Shown here: piece after piece, positions 1 through 11,416 of the stretch
How positions within the stretch are numbered: position 1 is the stretch's first letter
Layout: the number at the start of each line of letters is the position of its first letter
Source of the DNA: Oscarella lobularis
Taxonomy: Eukaryota > Porifera > Homoscleromorpha > Homosclerophorida > Oscarellidae
Length of the DNA: 64,000 bases
NCBI RefSeq assembly: GCF_947507565.1
Contig: NC_089179.1
Coordinates: 2,807,747-2,871,746 of the forward strand
Direction of reading: 5' to 3'
Notes under the pieces: generated by a model
What the model saw: only the letters and a program-made list of their open reading frames with translations
The model's database searches: none
What the model was told of the DNA's origin: nothing
Translations under genes and position numbers: made by a program

Positions 1-360
1 TTAGTAAGTTGGCTGAAGAGGAAGATTTTGCAAGGTAGAATGAACATCAATTATTGCTGTTGCTTAGTGGAGCGCTTTTGATGTCTCTGCCGATGTTGGA
101 CGTGGAATTGTATGAACGCTGTGAAAGTCGTCCACACAATCAGCATTACCAAATGCCCGTCCTTTTCTGCTTCGTCCAGCCGAGCGTTTACCTCGAAAAG
201 GTGCCTTTGTGCATTTAATTTTATTTCAGAAACTTTAGAACGGATACCAGCGGTCCGTTGGCGCTCGATAGTTTTCTTCGATGCCTGCCAATAGTTTTTG
301 GATGGTCGCATATTCCCAGGCGTCTTCCACACTCTAAAGCTGCCACAGAACGCCCAGTCA
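1..360 (-). pseudogene. DDFH-family gene fragment (copy 3, runs off the left edge)
   Basis: On the minus strand this segment encodes a stretch ending in VDDFHSVHTIPRPTSAETSK, nearly the same as DDFHAIHTIQRPTSSETS in the long copy at 46952-50183. Upstream, residues ending LVMLIV are in a different frame from the DDFH motif, so a small frameshift lies near position 130, and a stop follows the ETSKALH stretch. The rest would lie to the left, outside the window. The product is unknown: the family is recognised only by its recurrence here and by its DDFH core. It is clearly decayed. Confidence 0.6.
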
Positions 361-908
361 GCGACAAATGAAGGCCGACATCATTAGAAAATGTTCTATT
401 TTGCTGATGAAGATAGTTTGATTAATATATGAGAGTCACTAATTTACGTACAGATTGCTAAGGTGGGCTAATCGATGGAGTTCTCCGACCACTCGACTGC
501 GCCGAAGGCCTGTTCTTCTTTGTGAGTCTACCGAGGCGGAGTAATGGCTTGTTATCGATTTTTCAATAATATTGAACAGCCCTGGCGAATTCCTCTTGCA
601 AAAAGACTCCATTTTGTCAGCATTATAGAGCTTTCTACGCTCAGGAACGTGCAGTCAATACACTTCTTGAAAAGACTTTATCAGTACGGGAAACGATTCT
701 AAAATTTATTCCAATGTATTTGAAAAACGCAGAGAAGCTGAAATACCTTTTTTAATTTTTGTTTTCTATTTTTAGGGTCGACGCTTCATTGCTGGATGCC
801 GTAAGTGAAATTTTATTATTTCTTACCCTTCTTCTGGCGTCTGACTATAGACAGCCGAATTATTTAGTTGTTTAGACGTCATTCCGCAACTGTTGTCGAT
901 TACGCATA
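361..908. other. No gene recognised
   Basis: Moderately AT-rich sequence between a DDFH-family fragment and the MITE. Short open stretches on both strands carry no motif I recognise. Confidence 0.5.
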
Positions 909-1770
909 CAGTGCACCCACGCATAATGCGACCGTCTTTAGAGCGCGCTAGCGTCCGCGTCGTTAGTCGCGCGTCATCGCCAATGACATCATTGGAATCC
1001 TCTATCCCGTAGCATTCCAATGATGTAGGGCACGTAGGCCTTCGACGAAGGGTGTAAATAGTGGTCACGTGCAGTACTCTGATTGGCTAGTAGCGTACGC
1101 GACCGTTAGGTTTCCTTGGTCACGCCCTAGCGCGTTACCACTAGTTCGAGACCGATTTTTCGTTTTTCTTCTATTACGGGGCGGATTTCTTTAGTATAGG
1201 ATTAGCTAAGAAACGGGCAGTACCAAAGTCAAGTGTACATATGCGTTTAACTGCCTTTTTTGGTGTGGAGACCTTGCGCACGCTCTAGCCACGCCCATGA
1301 CAACGAATAACTTCTAAACGAAGCGAAAGATTCGAAATCGCTTCGACCAATGTCAATTAAATTATGTTTTATTTCGTTTCGCGAGGGCGGCGAATCGCGA
1401 TTTGTAGCGTAGGCTCTAAGAAACTCTCTTAGCAACGATACTTCAGACCGTAATTGCAGACAAACGAAAAAACCAACTAAAAATCGCTTCGACCAATGCT
1501 AATAAAATATTAGGCCGGTGCGTTCCGAGGAAAGAAGTAGCTTAGTTGCTGACGGAACTTCGCCAGGAAACGACAAAACCTACTTTTGCCGTAACGTGAA
1601 GGATTACGCGACCACTATGCATGCGATCGACTAATCCTTCGACCGAATCTTAGATAAATGAATCTACTATCCTTTCGCATTAGCGAAAAGATAGTAATTC
1701 CTACTCATTTTGAATTTCGCGGTTAAGTCCGAGGGAGTGTCACGTGGGACACTTATGCGTGGGTGCACTG
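909..1770. mobile_element. 862-bp TA-flanked MITE
   Basis: The element starts with CAGTGCACCCACGCATAA at 909 and ends with the exact reverse complement of those 18 bases at 1770. A TA dinucleotide lies immediately outside each end (907-908 and 1771-1772), as expected of the Tc1/mariner or pogo target-site duplication. No transposase frame is present inside. An internal motif, ATCGCTTCGACCAATG, occurs twice in direct orientation near 1334 and 1484. The call is a non-autonomous DNA transposon; its mobilising transposase is not identified here. Confidence 0.7.
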
Positions 1771-1772
1771 TA

Positions 1773-2279
1773 CAAACGGTTCGTCATCAAAGCGGGCATG
1801 CTGAGATAGCGCTTGGCCATGCGAGAAAGTCGAGGAAATTTCTTTTCAGCATTTTTCCACAAGGAAAGAGGATCGGTAGAGCGTGGCTGGTTTTTTCTGC
1901 TAAATATTCTTGAAGCTCATCTGTTTCGGTAGAAGTTCCACCTGTTTCTTCAATACCAAGCAAAGCATCAAGTTTGGACATCTGTTAATATCGGTAAGAA
2001 TATGGAAATATATATGCATCTAAACGACAGGGCGCATTGGGGAATTCTTTCGAAACGAAGTTATCAGTGCTTTTTACAAACACTTGGTTTGAGTCCCTCC
2101 CACCATCCTTTAGACAAATTGACGTCACGGATATAACGTAATCTTTAGAAAGACTATGGTGTACGTTTTGCATATCCATTTTTGATTACGTGTCATTAAT
2201 GTCGTTCTTCCAATAGGTGTTATACGTCTCTCGATGAACGGACCTCCTTAGCACCACGTGCCTTATGGACAAAATTGAG
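1773..2279. other. No gene recognised
   Basis: AT-rich spacer between the MITE and a DDFH-family fragment. No coding motif, repeat or RNA gene is evident. Confidence 0.5.
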
Positions 2280-3160
2280 CTGTCGTTGCATTCCCGTGAC
2301 GACTGCAAAAAAAGGGATTGATGCCGTTCTACAGCAACATACGGTTCTAGAGGAGTATCTGAGAAGTCACTAATAGCTGTGGTAAGAATATTTTATTCAG
2401 AGGTTTTTTAGCTAACCCGTTCTTTTTAGAATCGTAGCAGGTCAATATATCACCCTTTTATACCAATGCTAGGCCCATTCCACATTTATCTAAATGCAGC
2501 TGAAAACTTTATGTCATTGTATCACCCCGTTCTTGAAACTAAATTTCATTGCCACTCTTTTTTCCTAAAAATAATATTCATTTTTCAGAACTTTTTAAGC
2601 ACCTCTTTGGAAAAGGAAAAGTTTTGCCACGTAAGCCGATATTTTAGCGGATTTTCATTCTCTTGGAGGCACTCTTTGGTGGCTGGCTTCTAATTAGAGA
2701 AGATGTTCTCAGAACATTCAGGCTCTGCAAAGATGTCGAGTATGCTCTTCTGCGATATTTGCTGGAAGATCGTGTGCCTCTACTTATTTTTCTTCTACTC
2801 AACTATCATCAGAGGAAGGCGTTACGAAGAATGGAAGAATGAAAGCTGGAAATGATTCACCTAAGCGTTATGTTTACAACGCTAAAACGAACTCAATAGA
2901 ACAAATCAATGATAGCTGCAAGAAGTGACTTCATGCACTATGAAGTTGTTACTCCTTGATGGCAAACGGTGTTTAATCATTTGAAAGTTTTTACAGAAAA
3001 GAAAGTCGAAATCTTTCACTCTATGCTAAGGAGGCAATGTCCCTCATGGGCAACTGCAAGTCAAATCGCCAAAGTTCTAAGTACTACTCCGACTTCTTGA
3101 AGAACTCTGTTCCATTTACCAAACGTCACTATTGACTTACAGATAGAAGATATCTTGGCA
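2280..3160 (+). pseudogene. DDFH-family gene fragment (copy 2, middle to C-terminal part)
   Basis: Blocks in different frames match the copy at 46952-50183 in the same order. HTVLEEYLRS lies near 2340, MLGPFHIYLNAAENF at 2466, FGGWLLIREDVLRTFRLCKD near 2680, and EKKVEIFHSMLRRQCPSWAT near 3000. The corresponding blocks in the long copy are LPILGPFRIY, IGGWMMIRENILALFGIGKD and EKKVEVFHSLLRMQCPSWAS. Stops and frameshifts separate the blocks, and some gaps may be old introns. The function is unknown. It lies just upstream of the Helitron but shows no link to it. Confidence 0.6.
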
Positions 3161-3608
3161 AAATAGCCGTTTAATATCTTGAAAATGCAAAATTATTGCA
3201 CGGAAAACGTAATGACCTTTTCTTGCCTTAATTAGAAAGTAACTTAGACGCATAAACGTGGCCAATAATCGATGAAAGCACGACCGTACAAGGAAAGTTT
3301 TCTAACGCAACGATGATTACTTTAGTCTGACAATTCAACTGTTTTTCTTTTTAATTTTAGATAAAGGTAAATTTCGAAACGTAATCCGGAAGACCTAATT
3401 CTTACTTTTTTAGGCGCTAAAGTGATAGACGTGTTTAATTAAGAAACCAATGATCTTGCATTTGTCTACCAAAAACTCTAAGCTATCTCTACAAAGCAAT
3501 TCTGATTTCGCAGCGCTTTGCCCAGTGGCGCGTAGTTTTTAGGCGAATTTATGCTTGTCTGTGCTTTAATCTGGAAGCTTTGCCTCCACAGTTTTCCCAT
3601 TTCTTCAA
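3161..3608. other. Spacer left of the Helitron; insertion site ends in A
   Basis: AT-rich DNA without a recognisable gene. The last base, A3608, together with T3609 or with T11417 across the element, fits the A/T insertion preference of Helitrons. Confidence 0.5.
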
Positions 3609-4187
3609 TCTATACTACTAAGAGCACAAGTGCAAATTTCTAAACGCTACTTCGACCGCACGAAGCGCTTTTGCACCGCGTCGCCGCACGAGCACAATTT
3701 TCGAGGTCCGGCGGAGTGGTAACGCCGGTCGCTTTGTCGCGGCGCCCCGATCGGGGGATCGCGGTTGTCGCGGAGTGCGGATCGGGGAGTCGCTGGTGCG
3801 GCTCCTGCGCGCCTTTTTTTGGGTCGAACTCGCGTTCGCTTTTCGCGTGTGCGTTTGGCGCGTAGACCGCTCGCTTTCGCTCGCGATAGTCGTTTGCGCG
3901 AGATTCGCGAGCGATCTGTGGCGTAATTAGATTTCACTCGCAGAGGGTGTAGCCGGTTTACGCCCTCTTTTGCTTTCGCCTTTCCGCGCAACTGACCGTC
4001 GATTAAACAGTTACTATTTGCGAAGATGTATTTTCTCATTCGGTTTTTCGCGCAAAGGACGCTGTCGAGGACGTTTTCACGCCGTTTTGCGCGTTTTGCG
4101 GTTCGAGGGGCCGCAGGGGCAACTTCCGGGACGCGTCATCGGGGAAGACCATTGGTCAAATGACGATCACATGATTGCTGCTCGGTC

Positions 4188-4400
4188 TCTCATTGGCTTG
4201 CCACGCTGAGCCAATTTAGTTGCCTCGCGCACCCCCCTTCTCGCGACACTTTCCGCAATCGGTCCTCTGCTCGCGCTGTTCGCTCTGTTTCCTTTGCGAT
4301 TACTTCGAATTGCTCTTCGCATCCTTTTGCGACTCTCATTGGCTTCGCGCGGTGAGCCGATTTTGTTGCCTCGCGCGCACCGATCTGATCGACAGTTTTC
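4188..4400. repeat. Imperfect tandem duplication in the Helitron leader
   Basis: The motif CTCTCATTGGCTT followed by a GAGCC-containing stretch and TTGCCTCGCGC occurs at about 4188 and again at about 4334, roughly 146 bp apart, in a GC-rich leader upstream of the RPA-like gene. Both units contain ATTGG, the complement of a CCAAT box, so the duplication may be a promoter-proximal repeat. That role is inference. Confidence 0.45.
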
Positions 4401-4797
4401 GCAGCCGTCCTTTGTTGTTTCGCCGCCCGCTGCGTTGCGTTTGCGGCGTTCACGAATTGCTCGTCGTTTTCTTTTGCGAAGCGACGGTGAGTTTGCGGCG
4501 CTGCTTCGCGACAATTTCGTTCGAACTCTTGATCGATAGAGCTCTCATTGCCTCTTTTTGTTTATCGCTGTTTTGCGAATCGCTTCTGATGTAAGTCGAT
4601 CGTTACTGCTGCGTTCGCCGTATATAGCTGATTCTTTTGCCAGCTACTGCTTCTCTTTTCGTCAGTTGATGAGGACGAACAGTTTGTTTCTTCTTTTTGT
4701 CTTTTACGCCAACGTATCGGTGAGCCCAACGACAGCCACTCGTAGTTGCTGTATCTAGAATTTTTGTTAGATCTCTGCGTCGACATTTTTTCAAGTC

Positions 4798-6196
4798 ATG
4801 TCGGCACAACACTCCCCTACGAAGTCGTCGCCGCGAAAGAGGCCGCGCCCGCAAGAATTCGATACTCTGTCTGATGTCTTCCCACAGCAAAGTGGTAAGC
4901 TACATCGTCTATTGCGATATACACGTATGTATTCTCCTTTTTAGGATATAAGGCGAGCGTTCACGGAGTAATCGAAGTTTTCTCGGGTCTCGAAGATTCA
5001 CCGGGCAAAAAATTTTTTGACGGTTATTTGGGAGACGAGTCGGGTCGAAAGCGGTTTGTCGGCTTCAGCCCCAAAAAAGCCGAAAAGATTCGCGATCTTG
5101 CGCAAAACGGTCGCCCAGTCAACTTTTCGTACGCCGTTGTTCAACCGTCACGTTCCGGAGACGACATGGAAGTCATGATAACAGATGGAACCGCCGTCTG
5201 GAGATCGCCTCGCGTCTTTTCGAACCAGACATCATTATCGATTGCCGCCAAGGATGCCGGACCGCAAAAGATTGTCCTCAGCCAACTCGACGGACTTCTA
5301 CCATACACGAAAGTCTTTTTTTCCGCCGGCATCGTTAACCTCCAATCTCCTACAGCTACGATGTCTGGAACACCCGTTCAAACGATTACGGTCGAGGACC
5401 CCACGGGAAAAGCCACTGTGAATCTGTGGGCGATCCACGTCAACACGGTCGAAATCGGACAGTGCTACGACTTCAGCGGTCTCATGGTAAAAGAGTTCGG
5501 CGGAGAAATCACGTTGACAACTCCGAAACACAACGCTCGCATTGAGCGCTCGAAAACCCCTGTCGAGGGAGTCCGCTTTTCCTACAAGAAGCCTGTTTCG
5601 GCTGCTGCAACAGTCGAGGGAGCAACGGTCGCCAGCGTCACAGATTTTTCGTCCCAATATGTCTGCGGGGATTGCCTGAACGGGCACATGACGGAATTGA
5701 AGGATGTGAAAGGTATCGGTCGATGCAACGCCTGTCCGACCGTCTCATCGTTAGCATCTTGCAAGCGCCTCGTCTCGGCTATTCTCAGCATAAACGTCAA
5801 CTCATTCAGGCTGCGTCTTCACGCAGAAGGCGACGCTTTGCGGAAGATGGCGAATACCGAATCCGAAGACGACGTGACACCGGTGAAACTGATCGATGCG
5901 AAACAGTTCACATTGACATACAACAATCAGTCAATGGTAAGACGATGTTTCTCATTTCATGCATTGCTGTAAGGCATTTTTAGACCGTTCTGAACGTTGT
6001 TCGCAATCCCGACGTCGAGATGCGATCACTGGAAAATCCTAAGCCGACTTCACCGAATCGTCCGAATCCTTCTCCGAATCCTGCAAATCCTTTGTCTGCG
6101 GCTGCTTTGCCGATATCGTCCAGCGATGAAGACAACTATTTGCCCGCTCTTGAAGAAGCGCTCAACGTTAGCGAAGGCGAAGGCGACGACGTGTGA
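4798..6196 (+). CDS. Helitron-encoded RPA-like single-stranded DNA-binding protein
   Basis: Three exons, 4798-4894, 4945-5936 and 5984-6196, join in frame into 433 codons plus TGA. Both introns (50 and 47 nt) have GTAAG donors and TTTAG-type acceptors. The N-terminus is basic and serine/proline-rich (SPRKRPRP), suggesting nuclear targeting. The middle resembles OB-fold DNA-binding domains, and a C-terminal zinc ribbon is suggested by CGDC and RCNAC about 20 residues apart (codons near 270-300). The tail is acidic and proline-rich (NPSPNPANP, then SSDEDN). Animal and plant Helitrons often carry RPA-like genes thought to bind ssDNA during rolling-circle transposition. The frame is intact, unlike the neighbouring RepHel gene. 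The start is chosen as the first ATG that continues through the splice. Confidence 0.85.
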
Positions 6197-6792
6197 CTTT
6201 TCGATAACCGTATAGTGTAATTGAGCTCGAGAGGCGCGTGACCGTAGTTTATGCTTTTTGCATGAGTAATTTCCGCGACCTCTTACGTGCAAGAGAAATT
6301 AAAGATGTGCATCAAATTTTTGCCATGTGCCTAAAACACGATGTCCCGTCAGTCACGTGATAGCGCCGCCATCTTGATCGCTTCTCCCGATATCTTCACG
6401 CTGCTTCTGAAAAGAATCGTATCCACCGAATCACATCGAAGAAAGCCTTACCTTTTTTTCGACATCTCCATTCGTTCGTTTTGCGCTGATCTCGAGCTTG
6501 CCGTCGTCATTCGGAACGTTTTCTCTACGAAACACTCGGCTCTCTGCGTTCGTTCGCCTTCTCCTGCAAACTCGCTCTTCAGCACGCCTTTCGTGTCGTC
6601 TGAGCAAGCAAATCGACTCGATTCTCGAGCGACATCGCCTTCAACGACGAATAGTCTCATTTCGAAGTTCGTTTTTTCTGATTTCTTTTCTGATCATAAT
6701 TCCCCCGTTTCTCTTAGTTTTGTTGCCCTGTTACTGGGTCACGATTACCAATATCACGATTTCGAGAGTATCACGAAGTCAAGAAAATCTTC

Positions 6793-9700
6793 ATGCCGCG
6801 GAAGCGAAAATATTCTTCAGAACCGCGCTCCGCTAAAAGGCGCCGTGCCTCCCACCACGCCTCCAGCATCGTTCCAACGCCTGCGGAGGACTCTTCATTG
6901 TCCACGTCTGCCACAATACACGAATATTCTCCACCCCTTTCCTCTCCAAGTTGCCTTCCACCCTCTTCAAGTTTTTCTCACGCACCCCTTTGTCCGCCTA
7001 TTCTACACGCGGAGCCTTCTTCTGAGGCGGCAGCTCCCTCTCACTCTCCCCCAAACCATGATACTCTCTCGCGCCCCTTGCCCCGACGACGTGTTCAAGA
7101 GCGAGCATCTCGCATCCAGTCAGCGAGAGGGAGCGCTTCTTCACACCAACGACGCAACCGCCGAACTTTCTCATTTTCCAAAGCGGCTTTCGCTTACGAC
7201 CCCGACCTTTCGTTTGACTTCGGAAACATAGGTGGCATGGACTACGCTTGCGAGCACTGCGGTGCCAAAAAATGGCTTCGCGAACCGCCATCCATGTGCT
7301 GTTCTAACGGAAAAGTCATTTTGCAACCACTTCCCCAACCACCGATTCTTCTGAAACGCCTTCTGTGCAATACTGATCCCCAATCTATCCGCTTTCGCTC
7401 TCATACTCGCGCGTACAATTCTTGCTTTCAGATGACTTCTTTTGGAGCGAAAAACATCGTTCGCTATCCCGGATACATGCCTACTTTTAAAATACAAGGA
7501 CAGTTGTATCATTCAGTAGGTTCAGTCACGCCACCCTCTCATCAACAACCCTGCTTCCTGCAAATTTACTTCATAGAGAATTATGAGCAACAGGCTCTCC
7601 GACGAGTGGCCGTTCAGTCCGACGCCGTTCGACATATCATCGATCGCACTCTGTTAGCGCAGTTACAGAGCATGCTGCACATTGTAAATCCTTAAATACG
7701 TGATTTCAAAACCGCGTTCGAAAAGGGGCTTATTAACGATAGCCATAAGATTGTCATTCGTGCTGACAAACGTCCCCCTGGTCAACATCCGCGAAGATAC
7801 AACGCCCCCAGCTGCTCCGAAATTGCCGCGTTACTAATCAATGAGAACGCGGGTCACAGAGACATTGTACTTCATGCTAAAGATGACAAAATCCATCTTG
7901 TCTCAGAAACAAACAGAGCATACGACTCCTGGCAATATGCTCTTTTGTTCCCTCGCGGAGAGGACGGTTACCACCTTGAAACGTATTTGTCCAATCCTCA
8001 AACAAAGCGCCCGACGTCGAAGAAAATGAGCCCACTTCAATTCTACGCTTATCGACTAATGCAAAGAGAGAACGAGTTCAACATTCTTCACCGAAGCGGA
8101 CCGCTTTCCCACCAGTTCATTGTTGACGCATACGCTAAAATCGAGTCCGAGAGACTCAGTTTTATTCGTTACAGTCAAGATACCCTACGCGTCGACAAGT
8201 ACTCTCGACTTCGTGATACGGTTCACCGAGCAGACGATGTTGAAAGCATAGGACGCACTGTCGTACTCCCATCCACCTTTACCGGTTCTCCTAGATACAT
8301 GCACGAACGCTTTCAGGATACAATGACTTACGTCAGAAAATTTGGAGCTCCTGACCTCTTCACTACCATGACATGCAATCCTCGATGCTCCGAAATTGAA
8401 AATGAACTTTTTGAAGGCCAATCTCCCGCCGACCGCCAAGACATCACAGCACGCGTATTCAAGCAAAAAGTCGAAAAACTAATGGACTTGATGGATCACA
8501 AAGAAATCTTCGGCAAAGTCCGTTGCCACGCTTATGCCATAGAGTGGCAAAAACGGGGCTTGCCTCATATACACTTGCTAACTTGGCTGTACGAAAATAT
8601 TCGACCCGATGATATTGACAAAATCATTTCAGCTGAACTACCCGATTCCGAAGCCGACCCCATCCTCTATGAACTGGTAAAAAAGCACATGGTCCACGGA
8701 CCATGTGGCGAACGGAACATGTCTTCCCCGTGCATGGAAAACGGCAGGTGCACAAAAAAGTATCCAAGAGACTTTGCCTCCGAAACCCAGACGGGAGAAA
8801 ACGGTTATCCTCTTTACAGACGTCGTTCTCCCGATCAGGGAGGTAACACCGCAGAACTAAGTCCGGGACGCACCGTCGACAACCGATGGATTGTTCCCTA
8901 CCACCCCTTTCTTCTTCGCACATTCAAATGCCACATCAACGTCGAAATCTCCAATTCCGTCAAAAGCGTCAAATACATTTGCAAATATGTACATAAAGGA
9001 CAAGATATGGCAGTCTTTGGCGTGCGACCGCAAGACACAAACGACGAAATTACCTGTTTCCAAGCAGCCAGGTACATCAGCACAAACGAAGCTGTCTGGA
9101 GAATATGCGCATTTCCCATTCACCATCACCACCCCGCTGTCCAAAAGCTGCACGTCCACTTAGAAAATGGCCAAAGGGTGACCTTTAATGCCGAAAATGC
9201 CGCTGATCAAGCAGAGCAACCTCCCAAAACCACTCTCACAGAATTCTTCGCGCTCTGCCAAAAGGACGCCTTTGCACGAACACTTCTATACGTGGCTGTA
9301 CCCAAATACTACACGTGGCAAAGCAAATCATGGCGCCGCCGGCAACGAGGACAGTGCGTCGAAGGATATCCGCTAATTTATGAATCCGACTGCCTCGGGC
9401 GAGTCTACACCGTTCATCCGAACGACACCGAATGCTACCACTTACGCCTTCTTCTCCACACTGTCCGAGGTCGGACCAGCTTCGAAGCATTGCGCACCTT
9501 CAATGAAACGGTGTATCCTACCTACCAAGAAGCCTGCAAGCACAGAGGACTCTTGGAAAGCGACGATCACTGGCACAATGCACTTACCGAAGCCGCAGTT
9601 TCCCAAATGCCACAAAATCTTCGTGACATGTTTGCCATCATGCTTCACATGTGCTCTGTCGCCGATCCTCCTGCATTGTGGGAAGCCCACAAAGAACCCA

Positions 9701-11340
9701 TGTCAGAGGATTTTCTGCATCGCCGACGACAACTGTTATCTCAAAACGACTTGCCTTTCTCCGACATCCTTTTCAACCAAGCGTTAATATACATTGAAGA
9801 CAAGCTCCTATCGTTTCCTAGCGGAAAGCCACTCTCTCACTACGGCATACAATCTCCCGACCGAAGTTCTCAAGGCATAGCAGATGACACTCCGCAAGAA
9901 ATATTAGCAAAACTGTCGTATAACCTTCGCGAAATGAACCACATTATTGAGACCAGGACCCCGACCCTTAGCCCCGACCAACACGAAGCCTACGATGCCA
10001 TTTGCTCCAATATCACAGAAACCGATCAGCCTTTGACGGGCCGAATCATATCTCTTGACGCGCCAGGGGGAACGGGAAAAACCTACCTTCTTAATCTTCT
10101 TCTCGCAAAAGTTCGAGCCTCGGGACAAATTGCACTTGCAGTGGCCTCTTCCGGAATTGCCGCCACTCTCCTTCAGGGGGGTAAAACGGCTCACTTTACT
10201 TTCAAATTACCACTAGACCTCTCCAAGGAAGACCACCCCTCCTGCAACATCGAAAGAGGCACAGTTAAAGCTCGACTTCTTCAACGCACTAAACTGATTG
10301 TCTGGGACGAATGCACTATGACCCATAGGCGCGCTCTTGAAGCTCTTGATCGCACGCTCCGCGACATTCGGCAAAATGACACTTTGATGGGCGGCCTCAC
10401 TCTTCTCTTAGCAGGCGACTTTCGTCAAACCCTCTCAATCGTGCCTAGAGGTACGCGTCTTGACCAATTATAGGCGTCTCTGAAAGCATCTAGAACACTC
10501 TGGCCAACCGTAAGAACCTTGCATCTCCGCACAAATATGAGAGTGCACCTCGAAAATGACGTTCTCGCAGGCCAATACGCCGACCTCTTTCTTCGAATAG
10601 GAAACGGTGAAATCCCAACAGACGAATGCAACTTTCTCGAAATTCCGTACGGAAATCCTATTTACTCTCCCGAACAACTTGAAAACGCCGTTTTTCCCGA
10701 CCTCGCCGCTAATTTCACCGACCAAAGCTGGCTATCGAAACGAGCAATTCTTGCACCTACAAACGATGCAATTGCGACAATTAACGACTCTCTTCTTGAC
10801 CAAATACCAACCGAACTTAAAGAATACCCCTCGATGGACACTCCAGTTGACGATGACGGAGCAGTACTTTTTCCCACAGAACTTCTTAATTCCCTTGACC
10901 CCCCTGGTTTTCCTCCGCATATACTACGTCTAAAGAAAGGTGTTCCCGTTATCCTTCTACGTAATCTCGATGCTCCTAAACTTTGCAACGGCACGAAGCT
11001 AATCATCCATGAACTTAGACACAATGTCATTGACGCCATTATCGCCCTTGGCCAGTACCAAGGACAACACGTCTTCATTTTTCGCATACCTCTCATTCCC
11101 ACTGACACCACAATACCCTTTAGACGACTGCAATTTCCTATTAGACTATCCTTTGCCATGACAATCAACAAAGCTCAAGGTCAAACTTTAAACATCGTAG
11201 GACTATCACTCCTAACTCACTGCTTTTCCCACGGACAATTCTATGTCGCCTGTTCCCGTGTCCATTCTCCTCACAATCTTTACGTCCTAACTCACGACAA
11301 CAAAACAAAGAATATTGTATACCACGAAATCTTTCACTGA
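6793..11340 (+). pseudogene. RepHel transposase (HUH endonuclease plus PIF1-type helicase), two nonsense codons
   Basis: One frame of 1516 codons from the ATG at 6793 to TGA at 11338-11340, interrupted by TAA at 7693-7695 and TAG at 10471-10473. Order of domains: a basic nuclear-signal-like start (PRKRKYSSEP), a zinc-binding CEHCGAKKW block with a downstream CCSNGK (near 7237-7310), then the Rep domain with HUH motif GLPHIHLLTWL near 8555 and tyrosine motif KYICKYVHKG near 8970. The helicase has Walker A GGTGKT near 10068, Walker B VWDECTM, GDFRQ, NKAQGQT and a terminal YVACSR motif. Rep nicks and joins DNA ends and the helicase unwinds the displaced strand. Apart from the two stops, all motifs are preserved. 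The second stop lies inside the helicase. Confidence 0.9.
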
Positions 11341-11383
11341 ATTCCTCCGACCTCTGTAACATTACAACTTATACGTCACCAGA

Positions 11384-11416
11384 AATACCCGGCGTAGCCG
11401 GGTATTAGACAGCTAG
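11384..11416 (+). other. Helitron 3' terminus: hairpin plus CTAG
   Basis: AATACCCGGC and GCCGGGTATT pair around a 3-base loop at 11384-11406. CTAG at 11413-11416 is the last element sequence and T follows. This is the standard Helitron termination signal. It would stop strand transfer; it is not a transcription terminator. Confidence 0.9.

Larger units (their letters stand above)
3609..11416 (+). mobile_element. Full-length Helitron with RPA-like and Rep-helicase genes
   Basis: A rolling-circle transposon of 7808 bp. The 5' end reads TCTATACTACTAAGAGCACA, with the TC start and CTACTA signature typical of Helitrons. The 3' end has a 10-bp-arm hairpin followed 6 bp later by CTAG at 11413-11416, then T. 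The flanking A and T match the known A/T insertion target, and there is no terminal inverted repeat and no target duplication. It carries two genes on its plus strand: an RPA-like ssDNA-binding protein (4798-6196) and a RepHel protein (6793-11340, two internal stops). The stretch 6197-6792 between the genes holds an ATTAAA motif at 6297 and no convincing gene. The element looks recently inactivated. Confidence 0.9.

Noticed and set aside
4167-4594. Long frames on both strands rich in Arg and Cys
   Set aside because: They arise from a GC-rich leader with a tandem duplication; both strands are open and neither has a motif.
6341-7231. A 296-codon plus-strand frame between the Helitron genes
   Set aside because: It overlaps the start of the RepHel gene in another frame, has no domain, and matches the codon shadow of a proline-rich leader.
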